Shown in pieces: positions 25,895-35,663 of a DNA stretch of 64,000 nt (its first letter is position 1; every line of letters starts with the position of its first letter). The position numbers and the translations under genes are program-made. The notes below the pieces were generated by a model. It was not told where the DNA came from. It made no database searches and saw only the letters and a list, made by a program, of their open reading frames with translations. Source of the stretch: Suipraeoptans intestinalis (GTDB taxonomy: Bacteria > Bacillota > Clostridia > Lachnospirales > Lachnospiraceae); the NCBI RefSeq assembly GCF_009696485.1, contig NZ_VULY01000018.1:1418001-1482000 (forward strand). Reading direction: 5' to 3'.

Positions 25895-26857
25895 ATGAGA
25901 TCCTGGGAACGCGAGGGAATGGAAAAAATATTGGCTTTACTTGTAAGTGCAGGGATACTGCTTATCATTGGAGCGGATAAAGCGGTGATACAGGGAGTGA
26001 TCGGGGCGATTTTTGTGGTGTTTTTGCTGACGTTTTTGTGGAACCGGAGACAGGAGAAGGCAGAGCGGGACAGGATTTTGGATTGGCTTCACTTTCCGGA
26101 AAAAGAGATTCCGAAAGCGGAAAGAAGACCGGAGGTTCAAAAACTTCTTCAGTGCTGCCAGGAGCAGTTTTGGCAGCAGAAGGAGATGGAAGAAGAAAAA
26201 GAGAAGCAGATGCGGATCAACCAGGATTATTATACCCTTTGGACCCACCAGATCAAAACGCCTATCGCAGCCATGAAGCTTCTGATCGACCAGATGGAAG
26301 AGGGAAAGGAGAGAAACTGCCTTAGGCAGGAGCTTTTTAAGACGGGACAGTATGTGGAACTGATGCTGTCCTACCAGCGGATGGCAACCTTTCACGAAGA
26401 TTTGAACTTGCAAGAAGAACATTTGGAAGAGCTGGTAAGGGCAGCAGTAAAGAAGTTTTCTTTTTTCTTTATTTATCAAAAGCTGTCCGTACAGATCGAA
26501 ATAGGAGATACAAAAATTGTTACGGACAAAAAGTGGTTTGCGGTGATCCTGGAGCAGATTCTTTCGAATGCGCTGAAGTACACGCAGGAGGGCGGGATTT
26601 CCGTTTGGTGGCAGGAGGAGTGCCTGTTCATCAAGGATACGGGGATCGGAATCCGAAAAGAGGATATCCCGCGGGTGTTTGAGAGGGGATTCTGCGGATA
26701 TAACGGGAGAATGCACCAGCAGTCTTCCGGGATCGGCCTGTATCTTTCGCAGGAGATTGCAGGCAAGCTGGGTTACGCCATTACGATAGACTCTGAGACG
26801 GGAAAAGGAACTACCGTGTGCATCCATATGAAGCAGCCCGAGCTGATCCGGGAATAG
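25895..26857 (+). CDS. Sensor histidine kinase, BceS type
   Basis: About 320 residues. Two membrane spans near the N-terminus (KILALLVSAGILLIIGADK and VIGAIFVVFLLTFLW) with almost no outside loop mark an intramembrane-sensing kinase. The dimerisation helix has the phospho-histidine in YTLWTHQIKTPIAAMKLL. The ATPase domain has ILEQILSNALKYT, DTGIGI and SSGIGLYL. In Bce modules the permease does the sensing and passes it to this kinase. The start is 25895 or, with GCGAGGGA upstream, ATG 25919. Confidence 0.88.
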   Translation: MRSWEREGMEKILALLVSAGILLIIGADKAVIQGVIGAIFVVFLLTFLWNRRQEKAERDRILDWLHFPEKEIPKAERRPEVQKLLQCCQEQFWQQKEMEEEKEKQMRINQDYYTLWTHQIKTPIAAMKLLIDQMEEGKERNCLRQELFKTGQYVELMLSYQRMATFHEDLNLQEEHLEELVRAAVKKFSFFFIYQKLSVQIEIGDTKIVTDKKWFAVILEQILSNALKYTQEGGISVWWQEECLFIKDTGIGIRKEDIPRVFERGFCGYNGRMHQQSSGIGLYLSQEIAGKLGYAITIDSETGKGTTVCIHMKQPELIRE

Positions 26858-26860
26858 TTC

Positions 26861-26876
26861 CTTACAAAAGTGTAAG
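26861..26876 (+). promoter_or_regulatory. Likely BceR-type operator
   Basis: CTTACA-AAAG-TGTAAG is a perfect inverted repeat with 4-base centre, the TNACA-N4-TGTNA form of Bce-type regulator sites. TATAAT at 26930-26935 lies downstream without a good -35, as expected for an activated promoter driving the ABC genes. Confidence 0.7.
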
Positions 26877-26963
26877 AAACAATGGTGAAATTGCAAGGTC
26901 AAGTTAAGGCAGTGCAGTTTCACTTTTTCTATAATGGAAAAAAACGAAGAGGAGGAGTAAAAA

Positions 26964-27737
26964 ATGAGTTTGCTTCAGGTGGAACATGTAAAGAAGATCT
27001 ATCAGACGAGAAAGTTCGGAAGAAAGGTGGAAGCTCTTTCGGATGTACATTTTAGCGTGGAAAAGGGAGAGTATGTAGCGATCATGGGGGAAAGTGGCTC
27101 CGGAAAGACCACCCTGTTAAATATTTTGGCGACACTGGATATGCCGACAGCCGGACAGGTTCTGGTGAGTGGGAAAAATACCAGGGAGATCAAGGGCAAG
27201 GAAATCTCTACCTTTCGTAGGGACTACCTGGGATTTGTATTTCAGGAGTTTCATTTGCTGGATACACTGAATGTACACGACAATATGGTGCTGCCGCTGG
27301 TTTTGGGAAGAAAATCCCCGCAAGAGATCGAGGAAGCCTATGGGCGGGTAGAAAGGATGATGGGGCTGTCCGGGATGGGAGAAAAGTTTCCCTATGAGAT
27401 GTCCGGCGGACAGCAGCAGAGGGTGGCGATCGGAAGGGCGATCATCAACCGACCGTCTCTTCTGCTGGCAGACGAACCTACGGGAGCGCTGGATTCCAAA
27501 TCTACCGGAATGATCCTGGATGTATTTGATAAGATCAACGAAAGCGGTCAGACAGTGGTAATGGTGACCCATAGCCAGGTGGCAGCCAGCCGGGCAAAGC
27601 GTGTATTGTTTATCAAGGACGGGCAGCTTTACAATCAGATTTTCAGGGGAGACAGGACCAGTGTGGAAATGTTTCAGATGATCTCGGATACGTTGACGGT
27701 GATGGCAGGAGGGAGGGAAGGAATATGCAGAAACTGA
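26964..27737 (+). CDS. BceA-type ABC transporter ATP-binding protein
   Basis: 257 residues with Walker A GESGSGKTT, Q-loop VFQEFHLLDTLNVHDN, signature MSGGQQQRVAIGRA, Walker B LLLADEPTGALDS and H-loop VTHS. This is the ATPase of a MacB/BceA-type exporter that frees or removes peptide antibiotics. GAGGAGG precedes ATG 26964. The 3' end overlaps the permease gene by 13 bases. It is under the operator at 26861. Confidence 0.92.
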   Translation: MSLLQVEHVKKIYQTRKFGRKVEALSDVHFSVEKGEYVAIMGESGSGKTTLLNILATLDMPTAGQVLVSGKNTREIKGKEISTFRRDYLGFVFQEFHLLDTLNVHDNMVLPLVLGRKSPQEIEEAYGRVERMMGLSGMGEKFPYEMSGGQQQRVAIGRAIINRPSLLLADEPTGALDSKSTGMILDVFDKINESGQTVVMVTHSQVAASRAKRVLFIKDGQLYNQIFRGDRTSVEMFQMISDTLTVMAGGREGICRN

Positions 27738-29749
27738 TAACCAGACTGGCATTGACCAACCTGAAGAAGAACAAAGAGATTTATATTCCGTATATGATTT
27801 CCGGGGTGCTGGCCTGCGCCTTCTACTATATTTTTACGACCTTGTCAATGAATCCGGAAATAGAAGCGCTCTATGGCGGCAAAACGATCGGGGAAACGTT
27901 GCGGCTGGGCGGTCGAATCATAGCGCTGGCGGCCGGTGTGATTGTGCTGTATGCCAACAGCTTCACGATGAAGCGAAGAATGGTGGAAATGGGGCTGTAC
28001 TCTGTATTGGGCTTGGAAAAACGCCATATCGGGAGAATGGTGGCTATAGAAAATCTGCTGGTGGGATGCACCGTGATGGTCACAGGACTGGTGACGGGAA
28101 TGCTGCTGGATAAGCTGTCCTATGCAGTGCTGCTGCGGGTCATGAGATTTCCTGTGACACTAAATTCTTTCTTTTCTGTTCGGGCGGTAGGAAAGACAGG
28201 AATCGTGTTTGGGCTGATATTTCTGGCAGTGATCTTTGTGAATTGCTGGAAGATCATGCGGTACAATCCATTGGCGTTGATGAAAGAAAAACGAAGCGGA
28301 GAGAAAGAAGTTCGTTTCTTGTGGCTGGGAACGCTTTTGGGAGTTTTGATGCTGGGAGCAGCTTATACGATTGCAGTCCGGGTGGAGAATCCGGTAAAGG
28401 CACTGACACTGTTTTTCGGAGCGGTTCTTTTGGCCTCAGGAGGAACGTTTTTCATTTTTCGATCCGGAAGTATCATGCTGTTTCGGCTGTTGCAAAAAAA
28501 CAAAAGCTACTACTACAAGCCGCAGAATTTTATTTCCGTTTCCAACTTGATTTTCCGGATTCGTAAGAATGCGGCGGGAATGGCGAGTATCTGCCTTCTT
28601 TGCTCCATGGCGCTGGTATCTTTGATCGGAGGGATTTCCCTCTACAAGGGAGGAAGAGAATACCTGAACGCCGTTGCTGCAAAGCCTTATGTAGTGGACA
28701 TTTCCAGAGGAGAAAAGGAAGTGGAGGCCTCCCAAAAGACAGTGCAGGAGCTTTGGGAAACCGAGGATAGAATCCTTGCCGGCATAGAGGAAAAGTATGG
28801 ACTGAGCCAGAAAGGCGCCAGAAATTACAGGTATGTTCTTCTTCCGCTGCAAGAGGAAAAAGCACCTTACAAAATAAATCAGCCAACGCAGGGAATTGAG
28901 ATTCCAAAGGCATACCTGACAGTAATAGACCAGTCGGCATATAAGGTTATGACCGGGAAATCGGAGAACCTAAAAGAAACGGAAGTATTACTCTATGACC
29001 CTTCTGGTTCTTCCAAAGAAAAGCAGGTTACGCTGGAAGGACAAACCTATCAGATTAAAGAGCAATTGGATACAGATATTATTTCGGGCAACATTTCCAG
29101 GGGGATGTCCAACCTGGTAAACAACCAGAAGGTTATGGTGGTTTCTGATCTGAAAAAATTTGAGGAAGTACAGGAGACCCTGAAAGAGAAAGAAAATATA
29201 AGCTGGCATCATTTTTACAGTTGGGAAACCAAAAACAAACAGGAAAAGGATTTTAGGGCAAAGGTAGAAGCAGAATTGCAGACATATCCGGAACTACAGG
29301 GAATATCCAGCGTGTCGATAACAGACCGTCATTACGATGAATTGGAATATTATCAGCTGATTGGAGGGATCGTATTTATCGGAGGATTTTTGGCGCTGCT
29401 GTTCCTGTCAGCCATGGTCCTGGTGATTTACTACAAGCAGTATGCAGAGGCCCATGAGGACTGCGAACGGTTTGCTATCCTGCAAAAAGTGGGGCTGGAT
29501 GGGAAGGACATCAATAAAACCATTGCAAGACAGGTGTTGACAGTCTTCTTCATGCCGATCACATTGGCGATCATTCATATGATCTTTGCATACAATATTG
29601 TGCAGCAGATTCTTCAATTGCTGGGTGTGATCAATAAACGGCTGATGCTGGGGGTCAGTGTAGGAACCAGTGTGGTCATGGTGGCCTTCTATGGAGCAGT
29701 CTATCTTATGACTGCGAAAGTTTATAAAAATATTGTAACAAGGAGATAG
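27725..29749 (+). CDS. BceB-type ABC transporter permease
   Basis: 674 residues, about ten membrane spans in the FtsX-like arrangement. The first is at about 18-38 (YIPYMISGVLACAFYYIFT), a group lies at 55-180, another at 205-310, and the last three near 545-660. A large extracellular domain (about 320-535) between spans seven and eight is the ligand-sensing part in this family. It both transports and signals to the kinase. The operon ends at a strong terminator (29834). Confidence 0.92.
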   Translation: MQKLITRLALTNLKKNKEIYIPYMISGVLACAFYYIFTTLSMNPEIEALYGGKTIGETLRLGGRIIALAAGVIVLYANSFTMKRRMVEMGLYSVLGLEKRHIGRMVAIENLLVGCTVMVTGLVTGMLLDKLSYAVLLRVMRFPVTLNSFFSVRAVGKTGIVFGLIFLAVIFVNCWKIMRYNPLALMKEKRSGEKEVRFLWLGTLLGVLMLGAAYTIAVRVENPVKALTLFFGAVLLASGGTFFIFRSGSIMLFRLLQKNKSYYYKPQNFISVSNLIFRIRKNAAGMASICLLCSMALVSLIGGISLYKGGREYLNAVAAKPYVVDISRGEKEVEASQKTVQELWETEDRILAGIEEKYGLSQKGARNYRYVLLPLQEEKAPYKINQPTQGIEIPKAYLTVIDQSAYKVMTGKSENLKETEVLLYDPSGSSKEKQVTLEGQTYQIKEQLDTDIISGNISRGMSNLVNNQKVMVVSDLKKFEEVQETLKEKENISWHHFYSWETKNKQEKDFRAKVEAELQTYPELQGISSVSITDRHYDELEYYQLIGGIVFIGGFLALLFLSAMVLVIYYKQYAEAHEDCERFAILQKVGLDGKDINKTIARQVLTVFFMPITLAIIHMIFAYNIVQQILQLLGVINKRLMLGVSVGTSVVMVAFYGAVYLMTAKVYKNIVTRR

Positions 29750-29833
29750 AAGATCAGAAGCCTGCCCTCCTATTTGGGGAGGGGATTCCGGACAAAGAGA
29801 TCAGATATTGAAAACAGACCTTGTCAGAAAAAG

Positions 29834-29876
29834 AATCCCGCAGGAGCCGGACAATCCGACTTTGCGGGATTTTTTC
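29834..29876 (+). terminator. Terminator of the bce operon
   Basis: AATCCCGCA (29834-29842) pairs with TGCGGGATT (29863-29871), followed by a run of T. Confidence 0.88.
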
Positions 29877-29960
29877 TGGAAAGAGATGCTATCATTTCTG
29901 CGCAAGCTCTTTGCTGATAAAAAGCGGTGGCAGAAAACCTGTCGATGGAGGAGAAGAGAT

Positions 29961-32519
29961 CTAGATGAACAAATTCAGATTTCCTTCTTCTGCTTCTGCC
30001 AGGTAGCTGGCCACACCGGCAACCTCCACATCCGGAAGCAGTTCCTCCCGGCGGATTCCCATGATGTCCATGCTCATGGAGCAGGCTACAAAGGTCACTC
30101 CCATTTCTTTTGCCCGCTGCATCAGCTGGCGAAGGCTGTCTACCTGTTTCTGCTTCATAATGCGTTTGATCATAGAAGTTCCCATGCCTGCCAGGTTCAT
30201 TTTGGAAATGTGCAGCTTATCCGCGCCCTTTGGCATCATCCACCCAAAAAGCCGGGCCATGCCGGACTTGGAAACATGGATGGCAGGATCCCGCAAAATA
30301 TTTAACCCCCAAAAAGTAAAGAACATAGTGACTTCTTTTCCCATGGAAGCGGCTCCGGTGGCGATGATGAAAGAAGCAATGGCCTTATCCAAGTCGCCGC
30401 TGAATACCACCATCGTAGCCTTTTTCCCATCCCTTGAAAGAAGAGGCTGGGAAGCGGAAGAAGGGCAGCAGGCAGAAAATTTGGTATCAGAGGTCTTTTC
30501 AATGACAGCCTTTGTAACCCTCTCTGTCTGAGAAAGCTCCAAGAGGGTGTAGCCCATTTTTTGACACCAGGCCGAAATGTCCTGGGAGAATCCGGGGTCG
30601 GTTGCCAAAACCTCTACGGTATCTCCAAAATCAGCGCAGTTTAGCTCCTGAAAAACCTTGGCAATGGGGCCGGGGCACTGGAGCCCTCTGGCGTCAATCT
30701 GCTTGCGGGGCGAGGTGCCAGGACCTGCAGAAGAAGTACTCCCGCAAAGAGGTGGGGAAGCTTCCTCACCGGCAGAATCCTTGCTGTCAGAGGAGTTGCC
30801 AGACTGCTTTAAAACATCCGGATGGTCTGTGCAGGCAAGTCCCTTTACCGGCGGGAGCTGCTTCTGGCGGATATCCAGCTTCAGTTGTGAGTAAGACCGG
30901 TATCCGCCATCTACATTGACACAGGAGAATCCCTGCTGCTTCAGGATCCGGCAGGCCAGATAGCCCCGCAGTCCCACCTGGCAGGTGACGTAGATGGTCT
31001 GATCTTTTGGAAGCTCCGAAAACCGGTCACGCAGTTCATCCAGCGGGAGATGGCGGGCGCCGGGAATAGAACCCAGAGCAAACTCACCGGCAGTTCGGAC
31101 ATCCAACAAAAAGCCGCCCTGCTCTACAATGTGGTCGATTTCGCTGACAGATACAGCTTCTGCCAGACCGGTCAGCAGATTGGAGGCCACGTAACCGGCC
31201 ATATTTACAGGATCCTTTGCGGAGGAAAAAGGAGGAGCGTAGGCCAGTTCCAGATCCTGTAGCTGGAACACCGTCATGCCGGCGGAAATAGCCGTGGCGA
31301 TTACATCTACCCGCTTTTCCACGCCGGAGGTTCCGATGATCTGGGCTCCCAGGATTTTTCCGCCGGGAGCTTCAAAGATCAGCTTCAGATCCAAAGGCGC
31401 TGCGCCGGGATAGTATCCGGCGTGGGAGAGGGGATGGATATGGATGGATCTTATATCAGATCGCCCCATTTGTTTCAGGCGCTTTTCGCTGTATCCGGTG
31501 GAGGAAGCAGTCAGATCAAACACCTTTGCCACGGAAGTACCCAGGACGCCCGGATACCGGGAAGGGATGCCGCAGATCCGGTCTGCTACGATCCGGGCCT
31601 GACGGTTGGCAGGAGAAGCCAGGGCGATAGAAGAAGGCTCCTGGTATACGAGGCCCTTTGTTTCGATGGCGTCACCGACTGCATAAATATCGGAAACGGA
31701 GGTTTCCAGATATTCATTGACCAGAATATGGCCGCGGCTTCCCAGAGCAAGACCGGCTGTTTTTGCCAGCTGGTTTTCCGGGCGGATTCCGATGGAAAGC
31801 ACAGTCAGATCGGAAGAAAGAGAGGTTCCGCTGGATAAAAGGATCGTCTTTCCCTGATTCTGGAATTCCTGTACGCCGTCTCCCAGGATCAGGCGAACGC
31901 CTTTTTCTATCAAATGAGCGTGAAGGATCTGTGCCATCTCAAAATCAAAGGGAGCCATTACCTGATCGGCCATTTCTACCAGGGTGACCCGGATTCCGCG
32001 GGAAACCAGATTCTCTGCCATTTCGATCCCGATAAAGCCGCCGCCTACTACAACGGCCTCCCTGGGTTTTGCTTCCTCCAGAAAAGCTTTAATAGCGTCT
32101 GTATCAGGAATGTTGCGGAGAGTAAATACATTTTTGGCGCTGTCAAGCCCGGGGATGGGGGGCTTGATGGGACTTGCACCGGGAGACAGGATCAGAGCAT
32201 CATAAGGTTCCTCGTAGACCCGTCCTGTCTGCAGGTGTCTTACCACAACCGTTTTTTCCTGCGTGTTGATACGTTCTACCTGGCTGAAATTACGGATGTC
32301 CAGACGGAATCGCCGGCTCATTCCCTCTACCGTCTGCACCAGAAGAGCGTCCCGGTTTTCGATCACGTCTCCGATGTAATAGGGGAGACCACAGTTGGCA
32401 AAAGAAATATATTCTCCCCGTTCAAACAGGATGATCTGGGCAGATTCATCCAGTCTGCGAAGTCTTGCGGCAGCAGTTGCCCCACCGGCAACTCCGCCTA
32501 CGATAATGATTTTCTTCAT
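29961..32519 (-). CDS. CoA-disulfide reductase fused to rhodanese, TusA and DsrE domains
   Basis: The 852-residue protein has four modules. Residues 1-445 are a flavin disulfide reductase of the CoADR/Npsr type: GGVAGGATAAARLRR for FAD, redox Cys43 in SFANCGLPYYIG, and VVVGGGFIGIEMAENL for NAD(P)H. About 455-555 is a rhodanese with Cys in VTCQVGLRGY. About 610-680 is TusA with LQCPGPI. About 695-852 is DsrE-like (TMVVFSGDLDKAIASFIIAT). The chain suits reduction of persulfides and passing sulfur between carriers. ATG 32519 has AAGGAGGT; the longer frame to 32678 is not family-like. Confidence 0.9.
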   Translation of the reverse strand: MKKIIIVGGVAGGATAAARLRRLDESAQIILFERGEYISFANCGLPYYIGDVIENRDALLVQTVEGMSRRFRLDIRNFSQVERINTQEKTVVVRHLQTGRVYEEPYDALILSPGASPIKPPIPGLDSAKNVFTLRNIPDTDAIKAFLEEAKPREAVVVGGGFIGIEMAENLVSRGIRVTLVEMADQVMAPFDFEMAQILHAHLIEKGVRLILGDGVQEFQNQGKTILLSSGTSLSSDLTVLSIGIRPENQLAKTAGLALGSRGHILVNEYLETSVSDIYAVGDAIETKGLVYQEPSSIALASPANRQARIVADRICGIPSRYPGVLGTSVAKVFDLTASSTGYSEKRLKQMGRSDIRSIHIHPLSHAGYYPGAAPLDLKLIFEAPGGKILGAQIIGTSGVEKRVDVIATAISAGMTVFQLQDLELAYAPPFSSAKDPVNMAGYVASNLLTGLAEAVSVSEIDHIVEQGGFLLDVRTAGEFALGSIPGARHLPLDELRDRFSELPKDQTIYVTCQVGLRGYLACRILKQQGFSCVNVDGGYRSYSQLKLDIRQKQLPPVKGLACTDHPDVLKQSGNSSDSKDSAGEEASPPLCGSTSSAGPGTSPRKQIDARGLQCPGPIAKVFQELNCADFGDTVEVLATDPGFSQDISAWCQKMGYTLLELSQTERVTKAVIEKTSDTKFSACCPSSASQPLLSRDGKKATMVVFSGDLDKAIASFIIATGAASMGKEVTMFFTFWGLNILRDPAIHVSKSGMARLFGWMMPKGADKLHISKMNLAGMGTSMIKRIMKQKQVDSLRQLMQRAKEMGVTFVACSMSMDIMGIRREELLPDVEVAGVASYLAEAEEGNLNLFI

Positions 32520-32655
32520 AGGAAACCTCCTTGTCTGTGAAATAATGAGTACCAAAGCCTTTCCTTTTTCGGTGTCGGCCAAAAAGCCGGGCCGGAAGCT
32601 TTCTTTTTCCGGTGCGGAGCAAAAGGCTGGCTGGATTTGCCGCTGACAGAACAAA

Positions 32656-32955
32656 TCAGATCGGCTGGGTTGCGTCAAATAAGGCCCGGATCAGTTTCTG
32701 AACTGTCTGATGGGTCACAGCGTATGTTACCTCTCTGCCGGACCGGGTACAGGAGAGGACGCCGAAGGCTTTGAGCTTGGCGAGATGCTGGGAAATGGTG
32801 GACTGGGGAACACCCAGACAGGACTGGATGTTGGTAACATTACAGGGACCGTTTTCCATCAATCCTCTTACCAGGCAAAGTCTGACCGGATGGGCCAGGA
32901 CCTTTAAAAGCTCTGCGTTGGCTTCAAATGTTTCCGGGGAAATATTCAGCTGCAT
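32656..32955 (-). CDS. ArsR family repressor, cysteine-rich
   Basis: 99 residues with an ArsR winged helix: LLKVLAHPVRLCLVRGLMEN, recognition helix VPQSTISQHLAKLKAFGVL, wing TRSGREVTYAV. Cysteines lie at 27, 38, 46 and 69. There is no ELCVCDL metal box. Its position 136 bases before the persulfide-handling gene on the same strand suggests a reactive-sulfur sensor like SqrR/BigR, but the cysteine positions must be checked. Its promoter is at 33051-33079. Confidence 0.85.
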   Translation of the reverse strand: MQLNISPETFEANAELLKVLAHPVRLCLVRGLMENGPCNVTNIQSCLGVPQSTISQHLAKLKAFGVLSCTRSGREVTYAVTHQTVQKLIRALFDATQPI

Positions 32956-33025
32956 AAAGACTCCTTTCTGAAAACACGGTTTCTTTGCATCAGAAACATT
33001 GCGGTTGATGCAAAGAAGCGGGCGA

Positions 33026-33079
33026 TTAATTTAAATATCTATATATTCAAATATTAAGATATAAAAACGGGTTTGTCAA
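33026..33079 (-). promoter_or_regulatory. arsR-type promoter and AT-rich dyads
   Basis: On the minus strand TTGACA (33079-33074) and TAATAT (33056-33051) are 17 bp apart. The bases just downstream (33030-33056) are AT-only with repeated ATATT/AATAT dyads, the usual form of ArsR operators. Self-repression of the arsR and sulfur-gene unit is likely. Confidence 0.65.
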
Positions 33080-33206
33080 GAGGAAGTAGAAAGTATCTGT
33101 GAAAATGATGAGTTAAGTACTATAAAAATAAACGAAATATATGACTTGAAATTTTTAAACACAATGCATATCATACGGTTAAATATAAATGATATGGAGA
33201 ACGACT

Positions 33207-34274
33207 ATGAAACTTGAGAAAAACAAAAAAGACCAAATGACACCGATAGAACGAAAAAAAGCTGTGGAAAATGGAACACGTGCAGATCGAGTAATAACGG
33301 TACCCTTTATCAGTGAGTTTAAGTGCTATCTGAGCAACATCAGCATTCGGGATTTTTGGTTTGATGCGAAAAAAATGGCACGGGCAGAGCGAATTGCATT
33401 TAATCGGTATGGGTATGATCGGATTGTGATTGGACCAAATACGAGAGGGATAGCAGAAGCGCTGGGAGGAACCTATATTTATCCTGAAAAAGGAGTCCCT
33501 TACGCGGCTACGCCGTTGATCTTCGATTATGGAAAAGTAGATGAGCTAGAACCAATCCGTGCAAATACAGATACGAGAATAGCAGTGTTTAAAGAAGAGG
33601 CAAAGGTGCTGAGTGAAGAAGCGCAGGAAATTGTTCCACTGGAAGCCAGTATCGGCGGACCGTTTACAATTGCGGCAACACTTCGAGGTGTGGAGAGCTT
33701 GCTTCGGGATTGCAGGAAGTGTGTAAACGAGCTTCACCGTCTGCTGCGAGTTATTACAGACAGTCAAAAAAGCTGCATAGATATGATGGCACAGTATGGT
33801 CTTGGAATTGCCATGGCAGATCCGGTGGCAAACCCGGCGTTGATCGGTCCGTCTATGTATGAAAAATTTGTGTTTCCATATACAAAAGAGCTGACAGAGT
33901 ATGCATTTGAAAAAACCGGATATAAAGCATCTCTCCATATGTGTGGAAACACGAGAAATATTTGGAAATATCTTGGAACGTATCAGCTGAATGAATTGAG
34001 TCTGGACAATGTGATAGACCTTGAGCAGGCGGCAAATGAGATCGGGAACAAAGTACCAATTGCAGGAAATGTAGATCCGGTAGGCATTGTCATGAAAGGG
34101 ACAAAAGAGGAGATCTTTGCGGAAGTGCAACGGTGTGTGAAACAGGGAAGAAAGGCAAAAAAAGGGTATATCCTGGCAACAGGATGTGATATTCCGGAGA
34201 TGAGTGATCCGCAACAGCTTGACTGGTTGATGGATGCGGCGCGAGCCTGTGGAGAATATAGAAAACGCCAATAA
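33207..34274 (+). CDS. UroD/MtaA-type methyltransferase family protein
   Basis: About 355 residues of the uroporphyrinogen decarboxylase superfamily branch that moves methyl groups from corrinoid proteins. Seen: a glycine-rich EASIGGPFTIAATLRG block, MADPVANPALIGP, the zinc motif HMCGNTRN and the late cysteine in LATGCDIPE. These H-x-C...C ligands fit MtaA/CmuA. ATG 33207 (GGAG upstream) is chosen over 33189. It heads a unit with a sugar-type importer, an odd partner for this family. Methyl donor and acceptor are unknown. Confidence 0.8.
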   Translation: MKLEKNKKDQMTPIERKKAVENGTRADRVITVPFISEFKCYLSNISIRDFWFDAKKMARAERIAFNRYGYDRIVIGPNTRGIAEALGGTYIYPEKGVPYAATPLIFDYGKVDELEPIRANTDTRIAVFKEEAKVLSEEAQEIVPLEASIGGPFTIAATLRGVESLLRDCRKCVNELHRLLRVITDSQKSCIDMMAQYGLGIAMADPVANPALIGPSMYEKFVFPYTKELTEYAFEKTGYKASLHMCGNTRNIWKYLGTYQLNELSLDNVIDLEQAANEIGNKVPIAGNVDPVGIVMKGTKEEIFAEVQRCVKQGRKAKKGYILATGCDIPEMSDPQQLDWLMDAARACGEYRKRQ

Positions 34275-34383
34275 AAGCATAAGACACATTGAAAATACCA
34301 ATTTGATGAAGGGAAAGCTGGTATGATATTTTATACGTGTAGGCATAAAAATTTTTACAACAGGAAGCGAGAAGAAAAACAAA

Positions 34384-35649
34384 ATGAAAAAGAAAATGGT
34401 AAGCATGATGTTGGTTGCAGCTATGGTGACAGCAATGGCCGTCGGCTGTGGAGCTAAAAGCAATTCTGCCAACAGTGACAAAAAATCTGAGAAGGAGAAT
34501 TCCATCACATTTATGGCGCCTGACTGGGCAATTCCATCGGATGATCAACTGAATGAGTTTACAAATGAAACAGGAATCGAGGTGAAAGTATCAGAAGTTG
34601 GATGGGATGACATCCGGGAAAAGCTGGCTACAGCGGCAGCAGGAAACAAGAATGTTGCAGATGTTGTGGAAGTAGACTGGTCCTGGGTGGGAGAGTTCAA
34701 GACGGCAGGCTGGTTAGAACCTTTGGAGATTTCGGATGTGGACAAGGAAGACTTTCTGACGCTGGACACGTTTACGATAGATGGTGAGATTTTGGCAATT
34801 CCGTATTCCAATGATTATCGCATTGCTTATTACAATAAATCTCAGTTTGAGAAAGCCGGACTGAACGAGGCACCGAAAACATATGCAGATGTGTTAGAAG
34901 CTGCCAAAGCTTTGAAGGCTTCAGGGGTAGAGTATCCTCTTGCAATGTCCATGAATGCAGAAGAGAAAGCGGCAACCGGATTGATGTGGACTGCATTCCA
35001 GATGAACGGTGTCGTGTGGAATGACGATGGAACGTTCAATAAAGATGCGATGATGGCTGCATTAAATTATTATCAGGAAGTATTAGATGCAGATTTGATC
35101 GCACCGGAAGATAAAACAGCCTCAGGCATGGAAGCATATATGAGGATTTGTAGTGGAACAGCAAGTTTTCTTGTTGGCCCCACTATGTTTGTATCCAAGA
35201 CGCAGAATCCGGAGGACTCTTCCGTAGTAGGACAGGTTGAGCCGATTCTTGCACCTGGAAAAGAGGGGACAGCCGCAAAGACAATGGCACTTCCGGAAGC
35301 ACTGGGAGTGACGGCTACCTCTGAAAATAAAGAAGCTGCCAAAAAATTTGTTGAGTGGTATACATCTGCGGATATGCAAAAAGAATTAAATGAAACACTT
35401 GGAAGTCTTCCGACACGCAGTTCCGTATTGAAAGAATTAGTCGCAGACGGAACCATTGCAAATGCAGGAGCAATGCTGGAAGAAGCTGAACTTATCGCAT
35501 CGCCATTCCCTAACGGAGTGCCAGCTTATTATGCTGAGATGAGCAGTGCGATGTATAATGCGATTCATAAGATGGCTCTTGGCAAAGCTACGCCGGAAAA
35601 AGCATATGATGAAATGGCTTCGGCATTAAATAAATTGCTGAAAGAGTAG
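34384..35649 (+). CDS. Family-1 extracellular solute-binding lipoprotein
   Basis: 421 residues. The signal peptide MKKKMVSMMLVAAMVTAMAV ends in lipobox AVGC (Cys22). The mature part is a MalE-type fold: WAIPSDDQLNEFTNETGIEV, VAEVDWSW-like VVEVDWSWVGEFKTAGWLEP, and IPYSNDYRIAYYNK. It would hand an oligosaccharide or other polar solute to the two permeases that follow. It lies 109 bases after the UroD-type gene. No ATPase is encoded nearby; a shared MsmK-type ATPase may serve. Confidence 0.9.
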   Translation: MKKKMVSMMLVAAMVTAMAVGCGAKSNSANSDKKSEKENSITFMAPDWAIPSDDQLNEFTNETGIEVKVSEVGWDDIREKLATAAAGNKNVADVVEVDWSWVGEFKTAGWLEPLEISDVDKEDFLTLDTFTIDGEILAIPYSNDYRIAYYNKSQFEKAGLNEAPKTYADVLEAAKALKASGVEYPLAMSMNAEEKAATGLMWTAFQMNGVVWNDDGTFNKDAMMAALNYYQEVLDADLIAPEDKTASGMEAYMRICSGTASFLVGPTMFVSKTQNPEDSSVVGQVEPILAPGKEGTAAKTMALPEALGVTATSENKEAAKKFVEWYTSADMQKELNETLGSLPTRSSVLKELVADGTIANAGAMLEEAELIASPFPNGVPAYYAEMSSAMYNAIHKMALGKATPEKAYDEMASALNKLLKE

Positions 35650-35663
35650 TTGCACATAGGAAA

